From positions 1-32,360 of the forward strand of contig NZ_JPVQ01000038.1 in assembly GCF_000772965.1 (NCBI RefSeq): a stretch of DNA of 32,360 bases, given 5' to 3'. The notes below the pieces were generated by a model. The model had not been told where the DNA came from, made no database searches, and saw only the letters and a list, made by a program, of their open reading frames with translations. Below, in pieces: positions 23,479 through 32,318 of the stretch. This DNA comes from Ureibacillus massiliensis 4400831 = CIP 108448 = CCUG 49529. Its GTDB lineage: Bacteria > Bacillota > Bacilli > Bacillales_A > Planococcaceae. The first letter of the stretch is position 1. Every line of letters starts with the position of its first letter. Made by a program: the position numbers and the translations under genes.

Positions 23479-25032
23479 TTGGAATATGGAATCCTGTCTC
23501 TTCTGCCACCTGTTCTTGCCATTGTAATTGCGATTATTACAAGACAAACGATTCTTTCTTTGTTCATTGGTGTTTGGTTAGGGGCAACAATTATTAGTGG
23601 ATGGAATCCTTTTGTCGGGTTTACCTCTTCCATTACAGATGTTGTCATACCTTCTATTGCAGATCCATGGAATGCTAGTTTACTAGTCCTCGTTACATTA
23701 GCTGGCGGTTTCGTGAACATCCTCCGTGTTACGGGCGGAGCAAAATCTTTTGCAGATCTTATGTCAAAAGGCATTAACACTAGAAGGAAAACACAAAACT
23801 TTATTTGGGGAAGCTCCTTCTTATTTTCTTATACAGAACCTGTTTTAATTCTTGGAACAGTTACACGACCATTAGCGGATAAAATGAAAGTATCACGTGT
23901 CAAATTGGCTTATATTTTAGATTCGATGGGAAGCCCCCTTGCAGCGATGTCACCGATAAGTAGTTATGGTCCATTTATAACAGGGCTAATCGCAACACAG
24001 CTCGCAGCTTTAGGATTAAGTGATAACCCATGGAACTTATTTATACAAATGATTCCATATAATCTTTATGGGCTTTTTGCAATGATTGGTGTATTATTTG
24101 TGATCAATTTGAAACTCGATATTGGGCCGATGTATTACGCTGAAAAACGAGCAATCGAAAACGGTCAGCTTTACGGGGAAAATGACAAGCTTATGATTGA
24201 TGAGACTGCTGAGAATGAAGTAAAGGTAAGTGAAACGAAATCTGATATCTTTAGTTTCATTATTCCAATGGTAGTATTAATGGTTTCAATTTTCGGAGTA
24301 ATTTTCTGGACTGGAGATATATCAGAAAATGGTTTCCGTGGTGCATTTTTAAATGCAAATATTGTACTAGCAATTATTTCTGGTTTTATTTTTGGAGCTA
24401 TTAGTGGAATTTTATATGCACGTATTCGTTATAAAACCTCACTTCTTTCCTTATTTGATGAATTAACAAATGGTATTTTAAAACTGATGATTGTACCTCT
24501 TATCTTAGTAATGGCTTGGTCCATTGGTTCTGTAGCTGACACGATGGGGTTAGGTGCTTATATTACGAATATTGTAAGTGGAAATATACCAGCTTTCATA
24601 GTTCCTTTAATCATTTTCGTAATTGGTGCTTTAATTGCCTTTGCTACTGGAAGCTCGTGGGGTGTATTTGCAATAATGATGCCGATTGCAATACCTTTAG
24701 CGACTGCATTAGATTTAAATATTGCACTAGCGATTGGTGCGGTTATTAGTGGAGGTTTATTTGGTGATCATTGTTCGCCAATTTCAGATACGACTATTAT
24801 GTCATCTACTGGTGCAGCAGCCGATCATATCGAGCATGTTCGTACACAGCTTCCATATGCGATAATCATTGCACTTTCTTCAGCAGGTGGATTCCTTGCA
24901 TCAGGCTTTACACAAAATGCGATTGTAGGAATTATAGTATCTGCCATACTTCTGTTAGTTTTATTGTACATTCTGAATAAAAGAGTAAAAGGAAATCCTG
25001 TAACTCCTGTAGAATCTCACAAAGAAGCATAA
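23479..25032 (+). CDS. NhaC-family sodium/proton antiporter-like transporter
   Basis: The 517-residue, strongly hydrophobic protein carries family hallmarks: LFIGVWLGATIISGWNP near the start, TEPVLILGTVTRP, the core GSSWGVFAIMMPIAIPLA, and GGLFGDHCSPISDTTIMSSTGAAADHIEHVRTQLPYA. About twelve membrane helices are likely, with a hydrophilic loop near 225-250. It begins at TTG 23479, 9 nt after AAAAGGGG. NhaC relatives such as MleN exchange organic solutes rather than ions alone. Placed between a regulator and an amidohydrolase, I infer it carries that enzyme's substrate or product in exchange for sodium or protons. Confidence 0.88.
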   Translation: MEYGILSLLPPVLAIVIAIITRQTILSLFIGVWLGATIISGWNPFVGFTSSITDVVIPSIADPWNASLLVLVTLAGGFVNILRVTGGAKSFADLMSKGINTRRKTQNFIWGSSFLFSYTEPVLILGTVTRPLADKMKVSRVKLAYILDSMGSPLAAMSPISSYGPFITGLIATQLAALGLSDNPWNLFIQMIPYNLYGLFAMIGVLFVINLKLDIGPMYYAEKRAIENGQLYGENDKLMIDETAENEVKVSETKSDIFSFIIPMVVLMVSIFGVIFWTGDISENGFRGAFLNANIVLAIISGFIFGAISGILYARIRYKTSLLSLFDELTNGILKLMIVPLILVMAWSIGSVADTMGLGAYITNIVSGNIPAFIVPLIIFVIGALIAFATGSSWGVFAIMMPIAIPLATALDLNIALAIGAVISGGLFGDHCSPISDTTIMSSTGAAADHIEHVRTQLPYAIIIALSSAGGFLASGFTQNAIVGIIVSAILLLVLLYILNKRVKGNPVTPVESHKEA

Positions 25033-25062
25033 TCACTAAAATAAATGATCGGGGATGAGTAA

Positions 25063-26490
25063 ATGAAGGTTGATATCATACTACACAATGGCCACCTCTT
25101 AACGATGGAGAGAGTAGGTGTTGGCTATATAGAGAATGGTGCGATAGCGATTAAGGGAAATTTAATCATGGATGTTGGTTCTACAGATGAAATCATAAAG
25201 CAGTATTCAGCAGATCGAATGATTGATGCCCATAATAAACTGATAATGCCCGGGTTTATTGATGCACATATTCATACAGGTATTAATATTTTTCGCGGTG
25301 TTGCTCAGGATATGTCAAACTGGATGCAAAAAGGTTTATGGCCCTTCCAGAAACATTTGACTCCTGAAGCAAGTGTAGCGGGCTCGATGGTTAATATAAT
25401 CGAAGGCATTAAGGCAGGAACAACAACCTTCTGTGATTATGATGGAAGGATGGATCTAATCGTAGAAAATTACAAAAAAATAGGGGCACGTGCAAGAGTT
25501 GCAGAACTCATTAATGAAATTCCGAATAATATTGGAGATTTACCAGTAGGGGAACTTTACCAATTTGAACCTTCAATTGGAGAAGAAAAGCTTAATCGAA
25601 ACTTAAAACTTTATGAAGAATATCATGAATCGGAAAATGGACGCATCTCAGTTATTTTAGGACCTCATGGACCTGATATGATGAGTATTGAATTATTACA
25701 GGAAATACGAAACCATGCTGAGAAATTAGATACAAAGCTGCATATGCATGTATCTCAAGGTGATCGTGAAATTTATCAAATAGAGAAGCGCTATGGAAAA
25801 CGTTCTATTGAGTTTTTAGCAGAACAAAATTATTTAAATGAACGACTAATTGCAGTGCATTTAACGGAAGCTACTGATGACGAGACGGCAATTGTTGCAA
25901 AAAGTGGGGCAACAATGATTTATTGCGCGGGCAGTATTGGAATAATTGACGGAATGGTTCCACCAGTTCAAGCGTTTATAGATGCTGGTGGTACAGCCTG
26001 TTTAGGATCGGATCAATCCCCAGGGAATAACTGTAATAATATGTTCAATGAGATGAAAATGGCTGCAATCTTAAACAAAGTAAAATATAAAGATCCTAGA
26101 ATTTTCAATGCTACTCAGTCTGTTCGTATGGCTACAATTGAAGCAGCGAAAGTAATGGGGATTGAACGGGAAGTGGGATCTCTTGAGAAAGGGAAGAAGG
26201 CTGATATTCTTATCATAGATTTAACGGCGCCAACATTTTTCCCAGTGTTAAACTCACCTATTAGAAATATTGTACCAAATCTCGTTTATTCAGCTCGTGG
26301 AGATGAGGTTGAGACTGTAATTATTGATGGTAAGATAGTAATGGAAGGTCGCCAAATTCTTACCATTAATGAAAAAGAAGCGATTGAAAAAGGACAGAAG
26401 GTAGCTGAAGAAATTGCAAAGAATGCAAAGGAAGATATACTTCAAGCAGACAGTGATATTCTCCAAATGGTTCGTGGAGGATTATTATAG
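25063..26490 (+). CDS. Amidohydrolase of the deaminase/chlorohydrolase group
   Basis: The 475-residue protein is a TIM-barrel metallo-hydrolase. It shows the usual small beta domain (about 1-60 and 380-430), PGFIDAHIHTG with His69 and His71, His229 in LHMHVSQ, His266 in AVHLTEA and Asp317 in LGSDQSPGNN. These are the metal and catalytic positions of the ATZ/TRZ/guanine-deaminase group. The position three after His229, Glu in SAH/MTA deaminases, is Gln232. The late ADILIIDL and VIIDGKIVMEGR segments are typical. Substrate is likely a nitrogen-containing ring or guanidine-like compound brought in by the preceding transporter; it is not determined. It is last in the operon (30 nt after the transporter). 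Confidence 0.85.
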   Translation: MKVDIILHNGHLLTMERVGVGYIENGAIAIKGNLIMDVGSTDEIIKQYSADRMIDAHNKLIMPGFIDAHIHTGINIFRGVAQDMSNWMQKGLWPFQKHLTPEASVAGSMVNIIEGIKAGTTTFCDYDGRMDLIVENYKKIGARARVAELINEIPNNIGDLPVGELYQFEPSIGEEKLNRNLKLYEEYHESENGRISVILGPHGPDMMSIELLQEIRNHAEKLDTKLHMHVSQGDREIYQIEKRYGKRSIEFLAEQNYLNERLIAVHLTEATDDETAIVAKSGATMIYCAGSIGIIDGMVPPVQAFIDAGGTACLGSDQSPGNNCNNMFNEMKMAAILNKVKYKDPRIFNATQSVRMATIEAAKVMGIEREVGSLEKGKKADILIIDLTAPTFFPVLNSPIRNIVPNLVYSARGDEVETVIIDGKIVMEGRQILTINEKEAIEKGQKVAEEIAKNAKEDILQADSDILQMVRGGLL

Positions 26491-26500
26491 AAACAAAAAC

Positions 26501-26534
26501 AAGGAAGGTGTCTAAATCAGGCACCTTCCTTTAT
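26501..26534. terminator. Bidirectional terminator after the amidohydrolase operon
   Basis: GGAAGGTG pairs with CACCTTCC within a longer stem (AAGGAAGGTG and GCACCTTCCTT), 10-nt loop, then T-rich. The stop of the minus-strand gene at 26531-26533 lies in the tail, so it can serve convergent genes. Confidence 0.85.
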
Positions 26535-27016
26535 TTCATTGCTTCATGTTTAAAATAGTCCTCTGTAATAGAAGGAAGAGTAGCGTAGTTTTTCATGGCC
26601 ATTTTTGATAAATTTTCTCCATCCATCAAGAAGGACATGAGTGTAATATCCTCATTTAATTGCCATGATATTTTAAACGATGTGATATCCCCGATTGAAG
26701 AAGCTTGTAATAATATAGGATAACTTTGTCTTAGTAAATTTTCTTCTGTGAGAATATCTTGACTAAGAAGCTTTAGTGAAACATGTTCTTCCTCACCTTT
26801 TGGGGTAACATGTAAATCTAAAATAGCTTCATTACCTAACTGTCTTTCTACAATTTTTGAAATGCTCATCATTGTCGAATATCCCGGTGCTTTATACATC
26901 GCTTCTACTTCAGGTAAATTAGTAGACTTTTTATCCTTATTGAAAAATACTCCTGTAAATCCATATAGGATAAATACAACTAAAACGAATACAAAAATAA
27001 TAGTAAATTTTCTCAA
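26531..27016 (-). CDS. Hypothetical membrane-anchored protein, 161 residues
   Basis: The protein has an N-terminal hydrophobic segment (about 4-25, MRKFTIIFVFVLVVFILYGF) that is an uncleaved anchor or a signal. It is followed by a mixed alpha/beta domain with KSTNLPEVEAMYKAPGYSTM and VTPKGEEEHVSLKLLSQ. No known domain is recognised. It begins at a minus-strand TTG at 27016-27014, preceded by GAGGAGGAATTT. The stop lies in the shared terminator, and the gene is transcribed opposite to the amidohydrolase operon. It is followed by a further small minus-strand frame upstream of it. Confidence 0.7.
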   Translation of the reverse strand: MRKFTIIFVFVLVVFILYGFTGVFFNKDKKSTNLPEVEAMYKAPGYSTMMSISKIVERQLGNEAILDLHVTPKGEEEHVSLKLLSQDILTEENLLRQSYPILLQASSIGDITSFKISWQLNEDITLMSFLMDGENLSKMAMKNYATLPSITEDYFKHEAMK

Positions 27017-27102
27017 AAAAATTCCTCCTCAAATCATTAATAGTATATTAATGGAGAGAAGGAATTAGTAATTATTTCTATCAATTTTCCTAAAATTTCA
27101 CT

Positions 27103-27258
27103 TTATTCATTATTTAATTTGTTTTCTTCATTTGGCAATTCTTCTTCAGTTAAAAATAAAAACGATTCGTCCTCTAATTGATGAACCTTTTCCTCATTTA
27201 GACCTACAGCCAGAGGTCCTGAAAATATTTTTTCCCACCAAGTATCAGTCGAAATCAT
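27103..27258 (-). CDS. Possible 51-residue acidic protein, minus strand
   Basis: ATG (27258-27256) is preceded on the minus strand by AAGGGGGCAATTTAT. The frame runs 51 codons to TAA, reading MISTDTWWEKIFSGPLAVGL then an acidic helix-like part (NEEKVHQLEDESFLFLTEEE). The protein is hydrophilic with a Trp-Trp pair near the start and no membrane helix. I recognise no family. It lies upstream of, and co-directional with, the 161-residue membrane-anchored gene (86 nt apart). The well-placed ribosome-binding site and clean frame support it, but it is short. Confidence 0.5.
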   Translation of the reverse strand: MISTDTWWEKIFSGPLAVGLNEEKVHQLEDESFLFLTEEELPNEENKLNNE

Positions 27259-27445
27259 ATAAATTGCCCCCTTTTTCGTATCAAATATACTACGTTCTAC
27301 TAAGCATCTTTGTACTTAAAATTAAAAATTTTAGTTATGCTAGTAGAAGGAAAAACTCTACAAAATGTAGTAAAGAGTACACTGTTATTATGAGCAAATT
27401 AAAATTGTTTATGTAAAAAAAAATAAAAATGAGAGGAAAATAAAT

Positions 27446-28834
27446 ATGAACTTTACTTCTCAAGAAGTCGAAAAAATGATTGAAAATCAAAGACAATTCT
27501 TTGATTCCGGTGCTACGAAGTGCATTGAATTTCGAAAAAATCAATTACGTAATTTAAAAAAATCAATTCAACATCATGAAAAAGAAATTTTAAATGCTTT
27601 ACGACTTGATTTAGGGAAAAGTGATTTTGAAGGCTATACAAATGAGGTTGGCATCGTTTTAGATAGTATTCGTTTTATGTTAAAAAATTTAGATGAATGG
27701 ATTGAACCTGTAGAGACAAAAACACCAATATCATTACAGCCAGCAAAAAGCTTTATTATCCGAGAACCTTATGGTGTCACTCTTATCATTGCCCCATTTA
27801 ATTATCCTTTTCAACTTGTCATGGAGCCATTGTTAGGAGCGATTATTGGGGGGAATACTGCAATTGTAAAACCATCTGAATCAGCAGTGCATACTTGTGC
27901 TATCGTGAAACAAATAATTGAAGAGTCCTTTGAGCAACAATACATCCGAGTTGTAGAAGGTGAGAAAGAAGAAGTAACAGCACTTATTCACGCTTCCTTT
28001 GATTACATTTTCTTTACCGGAAGTATCGCAGTTGGAAAAGTAGTGATGAGAGCTGCTTCTGAAAGACTTACGCCTATTACATTAGAGCTAGGCGGGAAAA
28101 GTCCAACTATCGTTGATCATACAGCAAATTTAGAGGTTGCGGCTAAACGAATTGTGTGGGGTAAATTTAATAACAACGGACAAACATGTGTCGCACCAGA
28201 TTATTTACTCGTTCAGCGTTCCATATATGATAAGTTTGTACCGATTTTAAAGAAAACAATTACGCAATTTTTTGGTAATGACCCTCAAAAGAGTTCGGAT
28301 TATGGAAGAATTATTAATAAAAAGCAATTAGAAAGACTTGTACAGCTTTTAGATATTGAAAAAAATCAAATTACATTTGGCGGTAAATATGATTTTGAGG
28401 ATCGTTATTTAGAACCTACAATACTTGAGAATATAACTTGGAATCATTCGATTATGGAGGATGAGATATTTGGCCCGATTCTTCCGATTATGCCATACGA
28501 CGATTTACAAGGAATCATTCGTGATATAAAAAGATTACCAAAGCCTTTAGCTGCTTACTTCTTCTCTGAAAACGAAAAGGCAATCAACTATTTTCTTGAC
28601 CATTTACCATTTGGTGGCGGCTGTATTAATGATACAATTACACATGTTGGGAATGTTTACTTACCATTTGGTGGAGTAGGACCATCTGGTGTAAATGCTT
28701 ATCACGGAAAAGCTTCTTTTGAGAACTTTACACATCCAAAATCAATTATGAAACGTTCAACAAAAATTGCCCATGATATGTTATTCCCACCTTATAAACA
28801 AAAATTAAAATTAGTTCGTATGGTTTTAAAATAA
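27446..28834 (+). CDS. Class 3-type aldehyde dehydrogenase (YwdH-like)
   Basis: The 462-residue protein is shorter than classical ALDHs, as are class 3 (fatty aldehyde) forms. Key residues: Asn119 in APFNYPFQL, Glu214 in LELGGKSP, catalytic Cys248 in NNGQTCVAPDY, EDEIFGPILPI and PFGGVGPSGVNAYHGKASFENFTH near the end. These are the hallmarks of the YwdH/ALDH3 group, which oxidise medium or long-chain or aromatic aldehydes. A short C-terminal part (KQKLKLVRMVLK) is basic but not a clear membrane anchor. ATG 27446 follows AGAGGAAAATAA. It stands alone. This is the third ALDH in the window. Confidence 0.9.
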   Translation: MNFTSQEVEKMIENQRQFFDSGATKCIEFRKNQLRNLKKSIQHHEKEILNALRLDLGKSDFEGYTNEVGIVLDSIRFMLKNLDEWIEPVETKTPISLQPAKSFIIREPYGVTLIIAPFNYPFQLVMEPLLGAIIGGNTAIVKPSESAVHTCAIVKQIIEESFEQQYIRVVEGEKEEVTALIHASFDYIFFTGSIAVGKVVMRAASERLTPITLELGGKSPTIVDHTANLEVAAKRIVWGKFNNNGQTCVAPDYLLVQRSIYDKFVPILKKTITQFFGNDPQKSSDYGRIINKKQLERLVQLLDIEKNQITFGGKYDFEDRYLEPTILENITWNHSIMEDEIFGPILPIMPYDDLQGIIRDIKRLPKPLAAYFFSENEKAINYFLDHLPFGGGCINDTITHVGNVYLPFGGVGPSGVNAYHGKASFENFTHPKSIMKRSTKIAHDMLFPPYKQKLKLVRMVLK

Positions 28835-28841
28835 AATTTTG

Positions 28842-28879
28842 TCCCAAGATGATGTTGTCAAGTAAACGTCTTCTTGGGA
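28842..28879 (+). terminator. Weak hairpin after the YwdH-like gene
   Basis: TCCCAAGA and TCTTGGGA form an 8-bp stem with a 22-nt loop, but the following ATAATACTTT lacks a proper U run. Possibly a weak or incomplete terminator. Confidence 0.3.
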
Positions 28880-29046
28880 TAATACTTTCTATTTATAAAT
28901 GTATGATAATTTTATGACAAATAAAAAATTTATGTCGATTTATAGTGATTTTTGATATGATTATTTTTATTAAATGAACTAGATATAAGTACATAGTTGT
29001 GTTAGGTAAATATAGATTACCATGTTTGAATGGAGGATATTTAAGG

Positions 29047-30519
29047 ATGTATGCAGAAGAATTGTTAAGTGTGATTCCTTTAAAAAAGGTTATTGGGCAG
29101 CTACCTAATAATATAAAAGATATATCGATTGATTCTAGAAGTGTGCAACCGAAAAGTTTATTTATTTGTATTAAAGGCTATACAGTTGATGGACACGATT
29201 TTGCACAAAAAGCAGTAGATGCAGGTGCAACAATCGTTGTAAGTGAAAAGGAATTGCAATTAGAAGGGAATGTTGCACAAGTAATTGTTCCTGATACGGA
29301 TCGAACTTTAGGGTTACTAGCTGCAAAATTCTTCGAATATCCATCAAATGATATCACGATGATTGGCGTAACTGGGACGAACGGGAAAACAAGTGTAGCG
29401 GGAATTATTCATCATATGCTTGTTGGAATGGGCGAAAAATCGGCACTCTCAGGTACGATAGGTTTTAATTTAAATGGTGTATTATATGAGTCAGCAAATA
29501 CAACGAGTGATGCATTAAATACGCAACAAATGATCTTCCGTGCGAAAATGGAAGGTTGTAGAGCAATGGTAATGGAAGTTTCCTCTCATGGACTTGCACT
29601 TGGGAGATTAGCTGGCGTTGATTATGATATAGCAGTGTTTACAAATTTAACTCATGATCATTTAGACTTCCATGGAACTATGGAAGAGTATGGAAATGCA
29701 AAAGGCTTACTATTCTCACAACTTGGTCAGGATTTCACTAAAAATAAGTTTGCCGTTTTAAATGCAGATGATCCATGGTCTGAAAAATATGCAAGATTAA
29801 CTTCCTATCCAATATGGACTTACGGATTAAAAAATGAGGCGAATTTTAGAGCTGAAAATTGTAATTATGAAGATGGCATTACTACCTTTGATATGATTAC
29901 ACCTGAAGGGAAATTTCCTGTAACAATGAAGCTTTTAGGTGAATTTAATGTTTATAATATCCTAGCAGCTACTGCTGTGTTTTACGGTAAAGGCTTCCCA
30001 ATGGATGCAATACTTGAACAAATTGAAGATTTGAATCCTGTTAGAGGTCGCATGGAAAAGGTGTTAACTGATTTACCAATTCAAATTTATATTGATTATG
30101 CTCACACACCTGATGCAATCGAAAAAGCGATTGAGGCTGCATTACCTTATAAAAAGCCTGGTAAGAAATTAATATTCCTTGTTGGTACTGGTGGAAACCG
30201 CGATAAATCAAAAAGACCTGCCATGGCAAAAAAGGCGTCAAAGGCAGATTATGTAGTGTTAACGACAGATGATCCTCGCTTTGAAGAGTATGATAGCATT
30301 ACCGGTGACTTAGCAAAAGGTATGCTTCATGACAACTATGCTTGTATTGGTGATCGTGCAGAAGCAGTTCGCCATGCTGTAGCTGTTGCCGAACCTGGAG
30401 ATATTATTATTTTTGCAGGTAAAGGTCACGAGGATTATCAAATTATCGGAAATACAAAATATCCACATAGCGATGCAGATATTGCTATTAAAGCTGGAGA
30501 ATTAAAGTTTGTAAAATAA
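29047..30519 (+). CDS. murE: UDP-MurNAc-tripeptide synthetase MurE
   Basis: The 490-residue protein is a complete Mur ligase that adds the third amino acid to UDP-MurNAc-L-Ala-D-Glu. The ATP loop GTNGKTS is at about 110-116. The carbamylated Lys is likely Lys219 (YGNAKGLLFSQ), and NPVRGRMEKV and DYAHTPDAIEK mark the C-terminal domain. The specificity motif reads DDPR (about 408-411) and AGKGHEDYQ is intact, closer to diaminopimelate enzymes (DNPR) than to Lys enzymes such as S. aureus DNPA. I chose ATG 29047 because GGAGG sits about 10 nt before it; the frame extends 16 codons upstream. It lies outside any cell-wall cluster, next to prfC, so it may be a second or relocated murE. Confidence 0.92.
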   Translation: MYAEELLSVIPLKKVIGQLPNNIKDISIDSRSVQPKSLFICIKGYTVDGHDFAQKAVDAGATIVVSEKELQLEGNVAQVIVPDTDRTLGLLAAKFFEYPSNDITMIGVTGTNGKTSVAGIIHHMLVGMGEKSALSGTIGFNLNGVLYESANTTSDALNTQQMIFRAKMEGCRAMVMEVSSHGLALGRLAGVDYDIAVFTNLTHDHLDFHGTMEEYGNAKGLLFSQLGQDFTKNKFAVLNADDPWSEKYARLTSYPIWTYGLKNEANFRAENCNYEDGITTFDMITPEGKFPVTMKLLGEFNVYNILAATAVFYGKGFPMDAILEQIEDLNPVRGRMEKVLTDLPIQIYIDYAHTPDAIEKAIEAALPYKKPGKKLIFLVGTGGNRDKSKRPAMAKKASKADYVVLTTDDPRFEEYDSITGDLAKGMLHDNYACIGDRAEAVRHAVAVAEPGDIIIFAGKGHEDYQIIGNTKYPHSDADIAIKAGELKFVK

Positions 30520-30552
30520 CGTAAATTAATAAGTGACGAAATTTAACATCAA

Positions 30553-30588
30553 TCCCTCTCTAATAGTTAGTTAGAGGGGGTATCTTTT
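30553..30588 (+). terminator. Terminator of murE
   Basis: CCCTCTCTAA and TTAGAGGGGG pair with one G-U around a 7-nt loop, followed by TATCTTTT. Confidence 0.8.
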
Positions 30589-30633
30589 ATCTCTAAATTT
30601 AAACGGAGATAACTAAAATCATCATGAAAATAG

Positions 30634-30663
30634 TTGTAACAATAGGCAAACTTCTTTTATGAT
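30634..30663 (+). promoter_or_regulatory. Candidate prfC promoter
   Basis: TTGTAA at 30634-30639, an 18-nt spacer and TATGAT at 30658-30663. Transcription would start about 26 nt before the prfC ATG. Confidence 0.5.
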
Positions 30664-30695
30664 AGGTAAGGTAGAAAAAAGGAGATTCGAATAGA

Positions 30696-32273
30696 ATGAA
30701 TTCAAAAATAGAACAAGATATTTTATCACGTCGTACATTTGCGATCATTTCTCACCCGGATGCTGGGAAAACGACGATTACGGAAAAGTTATTATTATTT
30801 GGTGGTGCCATTCGCGATGCGGGTACAGTAAAGGGGAAGAAAACCGGTAAATTTGCCACGAGTGACTGGATGGAAATTGAAAAACAACGTGGTATCTCTG
30901 TTACTTCTTCTGTTATGCAATTTGATTATGACGGCTTCCGAGTAAATATTCTAGATACACCAGGGCACCAAGATTTCTCTGAGGACACGTACCGTACATT
31001 AATGGCTGTAGACAGTGCAGTCATGGTGGTCGATGCTGCAAAAGGGATTGAAGCACAAACACTTAAATTATTTAAAGTATGTCGTATGCGCGGGATTCCA
31101 ATATTTACATTTATAAACAAATTGGACCGACAAGGGAAAGAACCATTAGAACTAATAGAAGAGTTAGAAGAAGTACTTGGAATTAATGCTTATCCAATGA
31201 ACTGGCCGATTGGTATGGGGAAAGAGTTCCTTGGGATCTATGATCGTTTCAATAAAAGAATCGAGCAATTCCGTACCGATGAAGATAATCGTTATTTACC
31301 AATTGATGAGGATGGAGAATTAGCCGTTGATCATCCGATGAAAGAAACATCTTATTATACTCAAGCAATGGATGATATTGCTTTACTAAATGAAGCGGGA
31401 AATGAATTTTCAGAGGATAAAATTCGCCGTGGAGAGTTAACACCTGTTTTCTTTGGTTCTGCTTTAACAAACTTTGGTGTACAAACGTTCCTCGAAACAT
31501 ATTTGAAATTTGCACCTGCGCCACAACCTAGAATTACAGAAGATGAGCAATTTATCGATCCTGTTGATCATGATGATTTTTCAGGCTTTATCTTTAAAAT
31601 TCAAGCAAACATGAATCCAGCACACCGCGACCGAATTGCTTTTGTACGTATTGTATCGGGTAAATTTGAACGCGGTATGAACATGACATTATCACGTACA
31701 GGTAAATCCTTTAAAGTAACCCAGTCTACACAATTTTTAGCAGATGATCGTGAAACGGTCGATGAAGCGGTTGCTGGAGATATTATCGGGTTATATGATA
31801 CGGGAACTTATCAAATTGGTGATACGGTTGTTGGAGGAAAGAAAACCTTCCAATTTGAAAAATTGCCTCAATTTACACCTGAAATTTTTGTACGGGTAAC
31901 TGCAAAGAACGTTATGAAACAAAAACAATTCCATAAAGGGATTTTGCAGCTTGTACAAGAAGGAGCTATTCAATATTATAAAACGTTACACACTGAGGAA
32001 GTCATTCTTGGTGCTGTTGGACAATTACAATTTGAAGTATTTGAACACCGAATGAAAAATGAATATAACGTAGAGGTTCAAATGCAGCCAATTGGTTCAA
32101 AAATTGCCCGTTGGATTGAAAATGAAGAAGATGTAAAAGAGTCCATGTCGTCGGCTCGTTCGATGCTTGTTAAAGACCGTTTTGATAATTTAGTATTCCT
32201 TTTCGAAAACGAATTTGCAATGCGCTGGTTCTCAGAGAAAAACGAACAAATTAAATTATATAGCTTACTTTAA
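30696..32273 (+). CDS. prfC: Peptide chain release factor 3 (RF3)
   Basis: The 525-residue protein is a full-length translational GTPase that recycles RF1/RF2 from the ribosome after stop-codon release. GTP-binding motifs are all visible: SHPDAGKTT (19-27), the switch Thr region, DTPGHQDF and NKLD. The domains after the G domain ([14 protein letters not shown], the beta-barrel [17 protein letters not shown] and the C-terminal [23 protein letters not shown]) match RF3 rather than EF-G. ATG 30696 follows AAAAAGGAG. It ends 14 nt before a strong terminator, and a group II intron starts right behind that. Confidence 0.96.
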   Translation: MNSKIEQDILSRRTFAIISHPDAGKTTITEKLLLFGGAIRDAGTVKGKKTGKFATSDWMEIEKQRGISVTSSVMQFDYDGFRVNILDTPGHQDFSEDTYRTLMAVDSAVMVVDAAKGIEAQTLKLFKVCRMRGIPIFTFINKLDRQGKEPLELIEELEEVLGINAYPMNWPIGMGKEFLGIYDRFNKRIEQFRTDEDNRYLPIDEDGELAVDHPMKETSYYTQAMDDIALLNEAGNEFSEDKIRRGELTPVFFGSALTNFGVQTFLETYLKFAPAPQPRITEDEQFIDPVDHDDFSGFIFKIQANMNPAHRDRIAFVRIVSGKFERGMNMTLSRTGKSFKVTQSTQFLADDRETVDEAVAGDIIGLYDTGTYQIGDTVVGGKKTFQFEKLPQFTPEIFVRVTAKNVMKQKQFHKGILQLVQEGAIQYYKTLHTEEVILGAVGQLQFEVFEHRMKNEYNVEVQMQPIGSKIARWIENEEDVKESMSSARSMLVKDRFDNLVFLFENEFAMRWFSEKNEQIKLYSLL

Positions 32274-32286
32274 TTTAATCCATTAT

Positions 32287-32317
32287 GGAAGTGCCGAGAA
32301 ATCGGTACTTCTTTTTT
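32287..32317 (+). terminator. Terminator of prfC, probable group IIC intron target
   Basis: GAAGTGCCGA and TCGGTACTTC (one G-U pair) around a GAAA loop, then TTTTTT. Its T run ends 1 nt before the intron-like sequence. Confidence 0.92.
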
Positions 32318-32318
32318 A

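Noticed and set aside
26862-27416. Plus-strand frames of 68 and 94 residues between amidohydrolase and YwdH-like genes
   Set aside because: They oppose minus-strand genes with good ribosome-binding sites and resemble no protein family.
28842-28879. A full terminator for the YwdH-like gene
   Set aside because: The stem has no following U run and a large loop, so it is kept only as a weak hairpin.
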